Source: Pisolithus tinctorius
Taxonomy: Eukaryota > Basidiomycota > Agaricomycetes > Boletales > Pisolithaceae
Length of the DNA stretch: 64,000 bases
Direction: 5' to 3'
NCBI GenBank assembly: GCA_024663395.1
Contig: JANFAH010000058.1
Coordinates: forward strand, 186,001 to 250,000
Shown piece by piece: positions 1-11,433 of the stretch; position 1 is the stretch's first letter; the number at the start of each line of letters is the position of its first letter. Below the pieces are notes generated by a model. The model saw only the letters and a list, made by a program, of their open reading frames with translations, was not told where the DNA came from and ran no database searches. The position numbers were made by a program, and so were the translations under genes.

Positions 1-509
1 TTTGTTAACTTTGCTGAGAGGATGGAAGGGTGGGAGATGCGATCGCATATGCTCTCGTTGCCCCACAGACCCCCAATGCCCTAGCCCCCTTTGACGCCTG
101 ACTCATGCCCTTCAATTCTGGAATTAATACTTCCCTATCTGGAAACACTGTCCATCTGTCATGCCATCTTTGGATCTAGAGATGTCTCCGCTGAGATCTA
201 ACTTGCATCACCACCCCCTAATGTGATATCAGTGCACTTACTCAGTTTCTGATTCTATTTGACTCGTTTTGTGATATTTTGACTATCCTTGACTCATTCA
301 TTGCCAATACTTACCAATCTTCTTTGCTTGCTTACTTTTCATTTCTCACTTACTCATCATGATTACCCAGTCCTTACTCATTACTTACCAAGTGTTTGTG
401 CCTTGTTTGTCACAAGCTGTGCTCCCCCCACAGTATATAAACCCCCGTGTACTTAGCTACCAGAAAGCAATCAAAAGCAATCAGAAGAAGTCACTCAGCA
501 GCCAGTTCA

Positions 510-840
510 GTGCATATCTCATCATCGACAGTTGAGGCTCATTCGGAAGAGTCTATCTGTCACCATCCATCATCCTTGGTAGTTGAGGCTCCATCAAGGG
601 TCTATCTACCTTCATTCATCATCAGCAGTATCATCAGTGCTTAGTCAGCAACCTCTTGTTTAGTCATTCTTCCACTCCTGCATAACTCGTCATCAACTTG
701 CGCCAGGAGCATATTCTATCAAAATCCATTACTCCCAAGTCCTTTTGGCTGAACACCCCTGCTCTGTTCAGCATCCCCTTCTCAATCAGCATTCATTCAT
801 CCTCTCTTGCATAACTTGACAACGACTTGCACCAGGAGCC
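510..840 (+). repeat. Short direct duplications in the Copia leader
   Basis: Two imperfect direct repeats are visible. A block beginning agttgaggct and ending gtctatct occurs near 528 and again near 580. A block beginning gcataact and ending ccaggagc occurs near 679 and again near 808. They lie downstream of the TATA-like site and look like local duplications in an LTR or leader. Confidence 0.5.
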
Positions 841-1003
841 CTCTACTTGAAGTCCCCCCCACACATTTAGGTTTCTCTGCACTCCAGGTACTGCAGAGGC
901 AAACCACCACTCGCTCATATTTGTCTTTGGTGTTGGTTTGGTTGGTTTATACTGCCTTTCCACACTTTGACTCACACCATCCCAGTCATGGACTTAACAA
1001 CAG

Positions 1004-2345
1004 GTGACATTGAGAAGTACAAGGTGCACCTCATCACTAGGGGGTTCACTCAAGTTCATGGAGTGGACTATACTGATATGTTTGCCCCCATTACAAAGTT
1101 TACTACTATTTGAATCTTGCTCACTCTTGCAGCCAAGTATGACAAATGGATGTCAAGTCAGCCTTCCTGAATGGAAAACTGGATGAAGAAGTCTTCCTTC
1201 AACCCCCTCCTGGGTTCTGTACATCTGCAGATGTAGTTTGGCACCTTCACCATGCCCTTTACAGCCTAAAACAAGCTCTGAAGGCTTGGTATACCTGCTT
1301 GAGGGAAGTTTTCGAAGCCCTAGGCTTCATGTGCAGCAATGCAGACCACAGTTTGTTCTACAAATTTGAAAGTGGAGTTCTGATTATAGTCACTGTCTAT
1401 GTGGATGATAAACTCATCTTGTTGAAGAGTCATGATGCTATTGACTGGCTCAAGACTCAGCTCTCCTCAGAGTATGACCTATCAGATTTGGGTGAGGCAC
1501 AATGGATCTTAGGAATGGAGATCATCCGAGACCATGATAAAGGAGAAACCAAGCTCTCACAGGAAAGATATGTCAAGTCTATACTCTGGCACTTTGGGTT
1601 GCAGGATATGCACCCTGTGGGTACACCTATTGAACCCAGTCTCAAACTCAAGAACTTGATCAGGCTGAGTCAGATGTTGCATGCTATCAGAGTGCTCTTG
1701 GAGCCCTGATGTATGCTATGTCAGCTACTTGCCCTGATCTTGCCTATGCAGTGGGTGTCCTTAGTAGGCATGCAGCAACTCCAGGTGAGTGCCACTGGGT
1801 GGCCCTCAAAAGAGTCTACCACTACCTTTGAGGGACCACTACCTTGCATCTCCACTATTCTGCAGCATCAGGACCCACTCCAGCTGGGTATGCTGATGCA
1901 GACTGGGTGTCTGATGTGAATGATTGATGTTCTATCACTGGCTATGCCTTCGTCCTATGTGGTAGTGCAGTGAGCTGGTCATCAAAGAAGCAAACCTCTG
2001 TTGCTCTTTTGAGCACTGAGGCCAAGTATATGGCTGTTTTGGCAGCTACAAAAGAAGCTATTTGAATCCACACACTGCTTGGTGAAATAGACATGGCTGC
2101 ACAAGCTGACCCCACCCCTCTCCATGTCAACAATCAATCAGCAAATTTGTTGGTGAAAAATGCAATGTTTCATGACTGTACAAAACACATTTCCATTTGC
2201 CATCACTGCATTTGAGAGAAGATCAAGTCAGGGACATCTCCATGGTGTACTTGCCTACAAATGAGCAGTTGGCAGATGTCTTAACCAAAGGACTCTCTAG
2301 AGATAAGCACATTCATTTTTCTATTGGCTTAGGTGTTACTTATTG
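1004..2345 (+). pseudogene. Copia reverse transcriptase/RNase H, broken
   Basis: In several frames the translation gives the order of a Copia polyprotein. First comes an RT start with a TRGFTQVHGVDYTDMFAP-like block. The RT core DVKSAFLNGKLDEEVFLQPP starts near 1147, and the catalytic YVDD box lies near 1399. It ends with an RNase H part containing ADADW and a SSKKQTSVALLSTEAKY-like block near 1980-2030. In-frame stops occur near 1111, 1707, 1923 and 2062, with frame changes between blocks. The gene cannot make a working enzyme. The YVDD box (rather than the YMDD of the Gypsy element at 40.6-43.8 kb) and the motif spacing identify Copia. Confidence 0.85.
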
Positions 2346-2547
2346 AGATTCACTGTTGAGTGGGTGTGTTGATGTGCATTAATTATGTTTCTTACACCAG
2401 TAATATCTTACATAAGCACAGTCATTTCAGCACATTGTTTTTTCCTTCATGCACCTCAGTCTTCTCCCAATAGAAGCCTGAGTACCTTCTCTTATTAGTC
2501 TGTCACTACTCAGAAACACCCCTTCAGAAGGAACAATGTTTGGCCAA

Positions 2548-2910
2548 CCTCTCTCAGGCCCCTCAAGTGACCAAAGTCATCATTTCCCCTTCCCCTTCCC
2601 TGTCTCTGATCTCCCAACAAACACAGGATTTGATAACTGGGCAAGTAATTGGATATGTATTGAATCCAAACTGACAAACATCGACTACAGGACTATAGTG
2701 TGATGGGCAATGAGGTTATGATCACCCAATCTCACTCAGGCCCCTCAAGCAGCCAAGGCTATGGATTCCTGATCCCCCTTCCCAATTTCCCAACCAATGC
2801 AGGATTTGACAATAGGGCAAGTAATTGTATTGTATATGTATTCAAACACTAGCTCACAGACATCAACTACAGGAACATAATGTGATGGGCAATGTGATTA
2901 CAATCAGCCA
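2548..2910 (+). repeat. Tandem duplication, unit about 180 bases
   Basis: The segment from about 2548 is repeated, diverged, from about 2733. Both copies share 'ctcaggcccctcaag' near their start, 'aggatttgacaatagggcaa' or a close variant in the middle, and 'tgtgatgggcaatg' near the end. No coding function is seen. It lies just outside the Copia element and may be the remains of another repeat family. Confidence 0.6.
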
Positions 2911-3286
2911 ACAACATCCAAGTCCCTCAGGCATGACATGGCTGTGTCTTGACAATCATGCCCTGGCACAATTCCATCAACTTACACCCACTTCATCTGC
3001 TATGCAATCCCAGTCCATCATGGATTTCTGTGAACTCTGACAGCATACCAAACACCCACATCACCCTGACCTTCTATTCTCTGGTGAACTATCTGTGCCA
3101 TGTGACATGTCCTTAACTACAAATGACTATGTAGCTGCTTGCATTCCAATTAGGTTGAGCCACCCTGGAGAGGCTACCAGAGGGGAGGTGTTTGATTGTA
3201 TTTGTATCATACCAGATACATGGTGAGCTGCTCAGAAGGCAGCTAAGGCATTGTGACCTGTCCATCTACCCCCAGTCCAAGCTCTA

Positions 3287-3902
3287 ATGCTAGCCACCAA
3301 TCCTCCTACCAATGTGATGACTGCACCCATTGTAACCCAAGCTCCCACCATCAGAAGTGACACAATCCCCAAGTTTGCCATCAAAAACATGAAGGAGGAG
3401 GCCCAAAGCTGTATCTGCTGTTACTTTGTTATGATGCAGCCACCATGGTCAAGTGCCAATGCAGAGTTCATCAAGCAGCTAGCTGTGGAGCTCACACAAA
3501 GGTTTCTTGACAACTCAAGTCATAAATTCCTTTCTTTTATTAATGGTTAATGAGTCTAAATCACATCATATTGCAGGTATCTGGCTTGAGAACAAACACA
3601 ACAAAGATAAATTTTGTGCTGCTGCTAAACACACTCTGAACAAGGTTATGACAACATTCAAGACTGTTGCCTGGATCACAATCAAGGATGCTTACAACCT
3701 GAGGATTCCAATCAACATGCAACATCCAATCAGCACAGTCTGGTGCCCAGCAATTGACCAGCTCCTTGACAAGTGGACTTTTGCAGATGCCACAATCATG
3801 GTATACCTCACTCAACCAATTGGAATTCATTGCAGTGCTGACCTTGGATATAGCTTCCAACAGGGCAAACATTGTGTGCCACTTTCCACCACCCTGCTGT
3901 GA
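3287..3902 (+). pseudogene. Unassigned coding-like stretch, two overlapping frames
   Basis: Two overlapping open frames (3287-3550 and 3507-3902) have protein-like composition; the first includes IKNMKEEAQ and the second IAGIWLENKHNKDKF. I do not recognise the family. Neighbouring sequence has stops in all frames and similar base composition to the adjacent Copia remnant. It may be a decayed gene carried in repeats, or exons of an unknown gene. The rest of 2911-4640 shows nothing I can name. Confidence 0.3.
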
Positions 3903-4704
3903 GTACAATAATCCACAAATGATCTACTCTCCCCAAGGGAAGCTATCAAATGCTATCCCACCCAATACAAGAAATATCAATTGTCTTATTGCATTCACCA
4001 TCACCATCATCTGATGGGCTCTTGTTTCTCTCAAAAGGGGTTGAGAACCAGAGTTTGAGGTGGACATCTATGAACCACATTACCTTGATGCACAGCAGCA
4101 CATTCAGACTGTAAGGGGGGATCCAGATCTGTCAACACACTTCAAGAAACTTACTTTAGACATCATTTGGTGTGGACAAGAACTACTCACACATTATGTT
4201 GACCCAGCCTCATAGAATACAATTTCCTGATTGATGGTGTATTTGAGTTGATAATCTCAACTAAAGGCTGATAATCTCAGATAATTTCATCAGAACCTTG
4301 ATAAGATGGCAACCAGACTGCACCAGTGCATGCCATAATACCAGCTACACAATTTTAAGACCTTACCAAATGGAGGCATCCATATGCTGCTCATCCCCTC
4401 AGGTAATTTTGCAGATGTAAGATGTGTGTCCAGACCATGCTCTCCACACCTTTTTTGGGGCAGTTTGATATGGCAACATCACACATAAAAGGATTTCTAT
4501 CAAACATTAGGTAAAGCATTAACACATTCGGCAGCATACAACGTTACCACGTCCCATGCGTCCAGAAATGGAAATGGCTGCATGTAAGTGACTCGGCTGA
4601 TAAGCCAAATCAGGACATGTCAAATGGCAGTCCCTACTAACTCGTCATTTTCACCGTAGACTTCACCGAATTGACAGCGTACGGAGTTCCCGGCAAGTCA
4701 ATAC

Positions 4705-6833
4705 ATGACGGTGACCGTATATATCGACCAGACGAGCGGTGTCGACGCTGCAGGCCGCGGCACTGTCGATCAGCCTTACCAAACCCTTGCGTTTGCAATA
4801 TTCCTGACGCCTGCGGCCGCCGTCGATACCACACGGTATCAGATCCGGAAAGGGTCTGAAGCGCAATATGATGCGCCTACGCAGTCCGCAACGAAGAAAG
4901 CCAAGAAAGACGCGCAAGGGTTGGAGAAGAAACGTGTGAAGGCTGAGGCAGAGGAAAAGGAGTCACGCGAGCGGCAGGAGAAGCGCGAAAAGAAGCTCGA
5001 GGAGAGTAAGAAAATCGTCCTCGTCGAAGATCTTTCTCTTCCGACCCCAATCAAGGTTTGAATCAATATCGCGCGTATGATCGTGTTCTGATCGTTTTAC
5101 TTATAGTCCAAGATCGTACGTCTCGTGAACTACAGAGACAAACGAGTACGTGTATGTGGATGGGTTCATCGTAAACGTGATCAGCAAGATATCATGTTCG
5201 TGGTATTAAGGGATGGAACTGGTTATCTGCAAGTGGTGTTTACGGGACAAACTGTAAAGATCTTATGCTCACAGGCAGAGTCATCGATGCGTATCTTACT
5301 TTCTGATCACCCTTTATTCACAGAACAAAACCTACGATGCCGTGACTCTCCAGCTAGAGGCGGCGATCGAGTTGACAGGAACTCTGAAGCTTGTTCCCGA
5401 GGACAAAAAGCACCCGGCGGTCACGAACTCGTGGTTGACTACTGGAAGGTCCTTGGACCAGCCCCGGTGGAGACGATGCCTTCACGAACAAGCTCAACGA
5501 AGTGTGTTACTTTGTCGTGAAGACAGAGTGCCTTGAATTAGACTGACCCCGAACTCCAGCAATCCGATCCTTCAATCTTGGCTGATAACCGCCATCTCGT
5601 TTTGCGCGGTGAAACTGCGTCTAACGTACTTCGACTACGCGCTGCCCTTCTCTCTGCTTTCCGTTCTACCTACGCTGAACACGACGTGATAGAAGTTACC
5701 CCTCCGTGTCTCGTACAGACACAAGTTGAAGGGGGTGCTACCCTGTTCAAACTCGACTACTACGGACAGCCCGCTTTCCTCACTCAAAGTTCTCAACTAT
5801 ATCTCGAAACATGTCTTGCGTCTCTTGGAGATGTATTCTGCATCCAGGAGAGTTTCCGCGCGGAGAACAGCCACACGCGTCGCCATCTGAGCGAGTACAC
5901 GCATCTCGAAGCCGAATTAGCATTCATCAACTTTGACGACCTGATGACCCACATCGAGACCGTTGTAAGTTGTTCGCATTCGCATCTTCTACATCGAATG
6001 TCGATCGATTGACGTTCATGAAGATCTGCGAGTCGGTAGATAAGATTCTCGCCAACCCCGCCACGACTGCATTAGTAAAAACACTTAACCCCAGCTTTAC
6101 CGCTCCTGAGCGACCTTTCAAACGGATGTCTTACTCGGATGCCATCGCGTGGCTCAACGAGCACGGCATCCTGCACGAAGCCGAGGATGCGGAAGGAAAC
6201 ACTGTTAAGGATGCTGACGGAAAACCCGTGATGGTCCCGCATGCGATCGGAGATGACATTGCAGAAGCCGCAGAGCGGCAAATGACAGACATCATTGGGA
6301 AGCCTGTTTTTTTGTACGGCTTCCCAGCGGAGCTCAAGGCATTCTATATGCAGAAGATGCCTAGGAAGGAAGGCGAGACTGGACCTGTGTTCACGGAGAG
6401 CTGCGATTTGCTTATGCCGAACGTGGGTGAGATAGTTGGTAAGTGTTTTAGGATGACACACTCGTCTACGGCTGCTAGATATTGAGCAATGATGCAAGGT
6501 GGATCAATGAGGATTGCGGACGGCCCGGAGCTGCTGGCAGCCTATGGGCGCGAAGGCATTGACCCCAAACCTTACTATTGGTACACAGATATGCGGAAGT
6601 ACGGTACGTGCCAACACGGTGGATACGGCCTAGGCGTAGAGGTAGGCTCCTATGTAATTCGCCTGCATGCCGTGGACTCAACACCCCGTTTTTCTTGTAG
6701 CGTCTTCTCGCATGGATGGCGAACAGATACACTGTCAGGGAGTGCTCGTTGTACCCAAGGTATGGTGTTTTTTTTTCTTTGGAAGCTGTGTTGACGACGC
6801 GCAACGCAGATGGCCTGGCGTGCCACTCCTTAG
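4705..6833 (+). CDS. Cytosolic asparaginyl-tRNA synthetase, class IIb (8 exons, three -1 frame breaks)
   Basis: Charges tRNA-Asn with asparagine in the cytosol. Exons: 4705-5055, 5107-5253, 5324-5501, 5560-5964, 6024-6438, 6499-6641, 6701-6759, 6810-6833, all with GT..AG introns of about 50-70 bases. The N-terminal extension and its lysine/glutamate-rich helix (about residues 45-110) are typical of fungal and animal AsnRS. Next come the OB-fold ([20 protein letters not shown]) and class II motif 2 ([21 protein letters not shown]). Motif 3 is GYGLGVERLLAW across the 6641/6701 junction. The conserved frame needs one extra base near 5411, 5466 and 6820; with those the length is 574 aa. Without the last base the expected C-terminus WPGRATP is lost. 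Assembly error is more likely than loss of an essential gene. The kelch gene follows in the same direction after 356 bases in which I see no feature. Confidence 0.93.
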
Positions 6834-7189
6834 ATTAGCTCATCCACATGGCGAATACCGATATAGAGACTTCTTGTTGATCACACCCAAGGCGCGAAAG
6901 TGCGATAGAACAAAGACATATGTTTCTCAGACGCTTCGAGAGAAACTTTCTCCTCAGTCTATTCCTTTGCTTTTGAGCATTTCCATATTCTTGGGTATAC
7001 CATCGTAGAACGAATGGAGTTCTACAACTCGGTGAAAAATACGAGTGTACAGTTGGAGCCTGCACAGCGTTCATGATAACGGGGACAGTGCACTGATGGT
7101 CCCCTCGGCCTCTTCATGCCTTGTAGTCTGAGTGAAACAAAACAATAAAGCAGTGATTTTCCCACGAGTGTTTCACCGTATCACCACTG

Positions 7190-8994
7190 ATGGCCAGTCG
7201 CGTCCGACAGCGAAAGCACTATCAAGGCAGCATTGCAAGCTCAGTGCCTGGGCTGTCGGACGTTGTCGACATGGACAACGACGGGGACACAGTCAGCAGT
7301 CTCTCAGCCAATGACGACTCCAGGACACCGACGATGTCCCTGTCCTCCCAGTCTCACCGTTCTCCGTACCTTCATCCGTCCCACCATGCGACGGCTTCTA
7401 CGTCCACCTTTAATGCGCATTCTAATACGCAGTCCGTTGCAGTGCCTTCGCAAACACAGACACCGGTTCCTACAGCACCGGGCACTCCCCGTATTGCAGC
7501 CTCCCGGAGACCGTCGTCCTTGCGCCATGGTTCAACCGCCGCCCCTCCCGAAGCCAGTCATACAACTAAGCGCAGGCCGTCATCTCCGTCTGGTCGTGAA
7601 GGAAAGGGGGGTAATCGCAGTGGTCGCGAGCAAAAAATCCGCACGACACCCCGTCTACCCCATGCTCACGACGTTCCTATCGCCCCTGCCACCACTATGT
7701 ACTGGTCACGTGCTCCTGTGCACGGCGCTCTGCCAATGCACAACACGCGCGCCCATACCGTGACCCTGGTTGATCACGTCGCTTGGATGTTCGGCGGTTG
7801 CGACGACAAGGGCTGCTGGAAGGATGTCTACTGTTTTGACACAGGTAAGTGGTTTGCACACCTTTTGGGGTGCTGTGTTTTCCTTAACTTTTGATTCTGC
7901 ACAGAAACGATGCATTGGTCACATCCAGATATGTTAGGGGATATACCTCCTCCGTGCCGCGCGCACACAGCGACACTCGTTGATAGAAAAATTGTTATCT
8001 TTGGTGGTGGTCAAGGTCCCGTTTACTACGATACAACATACATATTAGACACAACCACCCGCAGGTGGTACGCTCCTAATTTTCCGGCTCAGTCGCAGCC
8101 GCAGAAACACATACCAGACCAACAATCACAGTCACAAAACCCTTCCCAAGTTCCAGACCTATATCACCCTGCTCCTAGACGTGCTCACACAGCTGTGCTG
8201 TATATGGGCAGGATTTATGTATTTGGTGGGGGAAATGGCTTGACCGCTCTTAATGATCTATGGGCACTTGACGTTTCCCGTTTGGACTCATCTTTGCGTA
8301 GTGGTTCTTCCGAAAGTGGCCTAAAATGGAGTCCTATCAAGACCCATGGTGAACCCCCGGCCCCTAGGGGTTATCACACAGCCAATCTTATCGGTAACGT
8401 TATGGTCGTCGTGGGTGGCAGCGATGGAAAAGAATGCTTTTCGGATGTGTGGTGTCTAAATCTTGGTACGTAACATCCCCGAAAAAGTTCCTTTCTTCGG
8501 CGTCACTAAGTGAACTTCGCTCCTCCCGCCGATTTCCAGACTCATTGGTGTGGACGCGTGTAAACTTGACCGTGTCGCATCGCCGATTATCACACACCGC
8601 GACTCAGGTCGGGTCTTACCTGTTCATCGTTGGAGGACACGACGGAAACTCTTACAGTTCTGACATTCTGTTCTATAATCTCGGTATGCCTCATACACCA
8701 CTTCGTGACTCGGCTCTTTTATTGACGAAACGCCAAGTAAACCTCCAGTATGAACCTCGGGCAGTCCGGGGGTCCCCTCCGTCACCTCGTGGATATCACG
8801 TCGCCATTGTTGCAGATAGTCGACTGTTTCTTTTGGTGGGGTACGTTAAAAATCTCTGATGGATCGTTCATTCCCTTCTGATCTCTTCTTGCACCAAGTT
8901 CAATGGTCATGATGTTTTCGACGACGTATATACGCTCGACCTGGCGGGGGCAGCTTATCTCCCTCAAGTGATGAGCTTCCGGATCGATGTCTGA
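7190..8994 (+). CDS. Kelch-repeat beta-propeller protein (5 exons)
   Basis: Exons: 7190-7844, 7905-8465, 8540-8683, 8738-8840, 8899-8994. The first ~165 residues are low-complexity (Ser, Pro, Thr, Arg) and probably disordered. Then at least five or six kelch blades follow, each with the R-x-H-T...GG signature: RAHTVTLVDHVAWMFGG, RAHTATLVDRKIVIFGG, RRAHTAVLYMGRIYVFGG, RGYHTANLIGNVMVVVGG, RRLSHTATQ...IVGG, RGYHVAIV. Such propellers are protein-binding scaffolds; fungal relatives include Tea1-type polarity factors and Rab9/Ral2-like proteins, but no further domain identifies which. At the last junction (8840/8899) the frame needs one extra T to give the blade's GG followed by FNGHDVFDDVYTLDL; otherwise the last blade is out of frame. 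About 519 aa if so. Confidence 0.88.
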
Positions 8995-9399
8995 CATGTT
9001 CACATATCAAATTCAAGTACGAGACACAGCGCGATCTAGCACTTCGACTTTATATTGCCTGTTGTTGCGTGTGTCATGGTGGTTCGCTGTACGAACAGCC
9101 ATCTCATTGCCAACTTTCTCCCCTCATCACGAAGTATATTCACGCCTTTTCGCCCCTTTTAGATTATCTGCTCATACTGTAATACACTTCGCATCCACCA
9201 TATTCTTTGCATACGTACATACCCGGATAACGCTTTTACGACTTGTTTGCTGTGGCATGGCACGTTATGGGTGGTTTCCACAGGGAGCTCGTTCTTACAT
9301 CCGGCGGGCCACGATCGTCGAGATCTACCGTTACCGTTTGTGCTGAGAATGTTATGCTGTATCCATTGCACTTGTGATATTAAGTCCAACGTGAATATG
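8995..9399. other. Intergenic stretch between convergent genes
   Basis: Lies between the stop codons of the kelch gene (+) and the METTL14-like gene (-). Both 3' untranslated regions must lie here. No gene, RNA or repeat is seen. Confidence 0.6.
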
Positions 9400-11352
9400 T
9401 TACTGAAAGCCATCATAAGGTCCATGGTTCCATTGATTCATACCCATTCCGTTCATTGAACCCATCATGTTCCCCACCCCAACATTACCCATGTTCATTC
9501 CCATACCACCCATAGCCATGCCCATACCGTTCATCATACCATCACCCATACCTCCCTCCCACATTCCCCCCTCAGCAGCTTCTGGACCTACCCACATGGG
9601 TGCACCTGCCATACCATCCATATTCACTCCCATCATGGACATGTTCATGTTGCCCATGCCCATGCCCATCCCTGCCATATTCATATTCATACCCATCCCA
9701 GGCCATCCGCCCATCTCCACTGGCATCCCCACTCCCATCGGCATGTTTCCCATTCCCATTGGGCCCATCATTGGCGGGACAGCCAGCTGACTAGCAGGTG
9801 CCTGGTTAGGTGCAACGATAGGGGGTCGTCCGTTCCGTCCAGCCCCAGGTACGCTCAGGGCAACCCCACCACTAATGGCAACACCGACCCCACCGCTGAC
9901 GCCTCCGCCACCTGGCATCACGCCGGCTCGGACAGGAGACTTTGGCCGAAGGGTTTCGATTTCCGAAGTATTCGGTACGACGCACTTTCCGCCTCCTATC
10001 GATGTCAACTGTTTGACCGTTTCATCCCAATTTTCTTTCTCCCACCGCCGCACGTTTTCGGGTACACACACTGCGCGCTCTCGAATGAGTTCCTGGACGC
10101 GTTCTTCTTCGCCTTCTGCAAGCACGGTCACCCAGCCTCGTCGTAGCGACGACCGCGCCCGACCGAATATCTCAAGTCGACGTGTTCCAAGGCAAAAATT
10201 CTCGATCAGAGTATACATCTCCGGGGGTTTTCGAGTCGGATCATCAGGGTCACCTTCCCATATGATGACGTCGGTGTCTAACCGATAGGTGAGCACGACA
10301 CAGTCATATGGGCGAAGAGAACGTGTTGAGCCATACCAACATTGCAATGGACGAACCAACTATCTGTGGATCGTCGAACAGTACCTTTGATGCCCATCAA
10401 ACAATGTTGTTTTGTGCGGGTGAGTAAAGAGGTTGTGGGAGGATCTGTCTACAGAGTTGAATGGATCTCGATGCCGCATTGAAAAAATAGATGCATTTTG
10501 GGTACTCACCCCGGGTCCTCGATTTGAGTTCATATTAGTTTTTACCCAGACCACGTCTTCACACCGCCTGTAATTCCATTTGGCAAGGACCTCTCGGCCT
10601 CGTTCCAATCCCTCACCTGCACCGCTTCCGACCCACATAAAGATAAATGAGGGGTCCGCTGCTAGAGATGGTATCGGGAGCTCCTGCAGATCGTCCCATC
10701 CGAACGAAGAGTTGAATGGAGGATCGAGAAGAATCACGTCGAATTTATAGGGGTTAAGAGTTGCCAATTGCTGAAATGGAAGGTATGAAGAGGGTACGGC
10801 GTGGTTATCGACAGATTCTTTCTTGAGACCCAATAACCGTTGCTGTTTCGGGTATCTATATTATGCGATGGACACGCGCTAACGGGTGAGCACATGGGGG
10901 GCAATGACTGGACATTATAAAATGTATGATACATACTCTTCGAAGCGACGTTCCGGTTCTGCACCCAATACCCAGTTCTGAGGCCATTCTCCGCCATCGA
11001 CATACCTCTGAGAGTAGTCGTTTCGTATAGTTTCTTCTTCGGGGACGTAGTTGCTGTAACGCGCCAGACGGGCGCGTTTGGCTGGTGGGAGGTCTGGTCG
11101 GTGATTTGGTCTAGGTACAGGTTCTTTAGGCAAATAGGGCGAAGGCGGGGGTGATAGTGATGGCGATGGCAGCGGCGAAGGAATCAATGGCAAGCTCAAG
11201 AGATCGGTCGGTGGTGAGGACACGAGCGAGCGCAGCTGTCGTCGGTGGTTCTGCTGGGCCTGTCTTACTCTGGAAATCAGGTTTGCATGGGACTCAAGCA
11301 GCTTCTGAGCAGAACTCAGCACATCCGAAGTGTTCTGTGCGACGACAGACAT
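9400..11352 (-). CDS. METTL14/Kar4-type MT-A70 family protein (4 exons)
   Basis: Exons on the minus strand: 11352-10937, 10855-10510, 10448-10337, 10277-9400; the total is 583 aa, with no frame break. The ATG at 11352 is chosen because the longer frame to 11418 begins at TTG. Order: N-terminal helix and proline/serine linker, the conserved block [20 protein letters not shown], then the MT-A70 fold with [39 protein letters not shown], and IIWEGDP...[13 protein letters not shown]. These last blocks match METTL14 and yeast Kar4 rather than METTL3. Family members form the m6A mRNA methyltransferase complex with METTL3/Ime4, or act in mating and meiosis (Kar4). The METTL3 DPPW motif is DPPF here and the animal METTL14 motif is EPPL. 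The last ~150 residues are rich in Met and Gly (see repeat entry). It converges on the kelch gene and starts 81 bases from NOC2. Confidence 0.9.
9403..9790 (-). repeat. Met/Gly-rich repeat coding the METTL14-like C-terminus
   Basis: The 3' end of the METTL14-like gene consists of short degenerate repeats of codons for M, G, N and P (for example MGMGNMNM and [15 protein letters not shown]). The opposite strand is open too because of this repetition, but that is a shadow. The human METTL14 C-terminus carries RGG repeats that bind RNA; this tail has few Arg residues, so an equivalent role is only a guess. Confidence 0.75.
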
Positions 11353-11433
11353 GCTCGGCCAGGCTGCTCGTCGTCGGCGACTGTAGACGAGGCGCGCCTT
11401 CCTTTTTGGGCGACTCAACTCTTGGGTTCCACC
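11353..11433. promoter_or_regulatory. 81-base divergent spacer between the METTL14-like and NOC2 start codons
   Basis: The start codons face away from each other with only 81 bases between them, so the transcription starts must overlap this interval or lie inside the neighbouring gene. No clear TATA box is seen. A shared bidirectional promoter is inferred from the spacing. Confidence 0.5.

Larger units (their letters stand above)
220..2400 (+). mobile_element. Decayed, internally deleted Ty1/Copia LTR retrotransposon
   Basis: A TATA-like stretch (tatataaa, near 433) followed by short duplicated blocks looks like a retrotransposon leader or LTR. By about 1000 the sequence goes straight into Copia reverse transcriptase. 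No gag, protease or integrase coding is seen between, so the element has lost most of its internal part. After the RNase H region a G-rich stretch and TGTTGATGTGCA near 2370 may mark the start of the 3' LTR. No convincing matching 5' LTR or target duplication was found, so the boundaries are approximate. The family assignment is secure; the ends are inferred. Confidence 0.75.

Noticed and set aside
447..644. Small gene in the Copia leader
   Set aside because: The frame begins with GTG and covers duplicated low-complexity sequence.
11353..11418. Longer METTL14-like start at 11418
   Set aside because: The codon there is TTG; the first in-frame ATG is at 11352.
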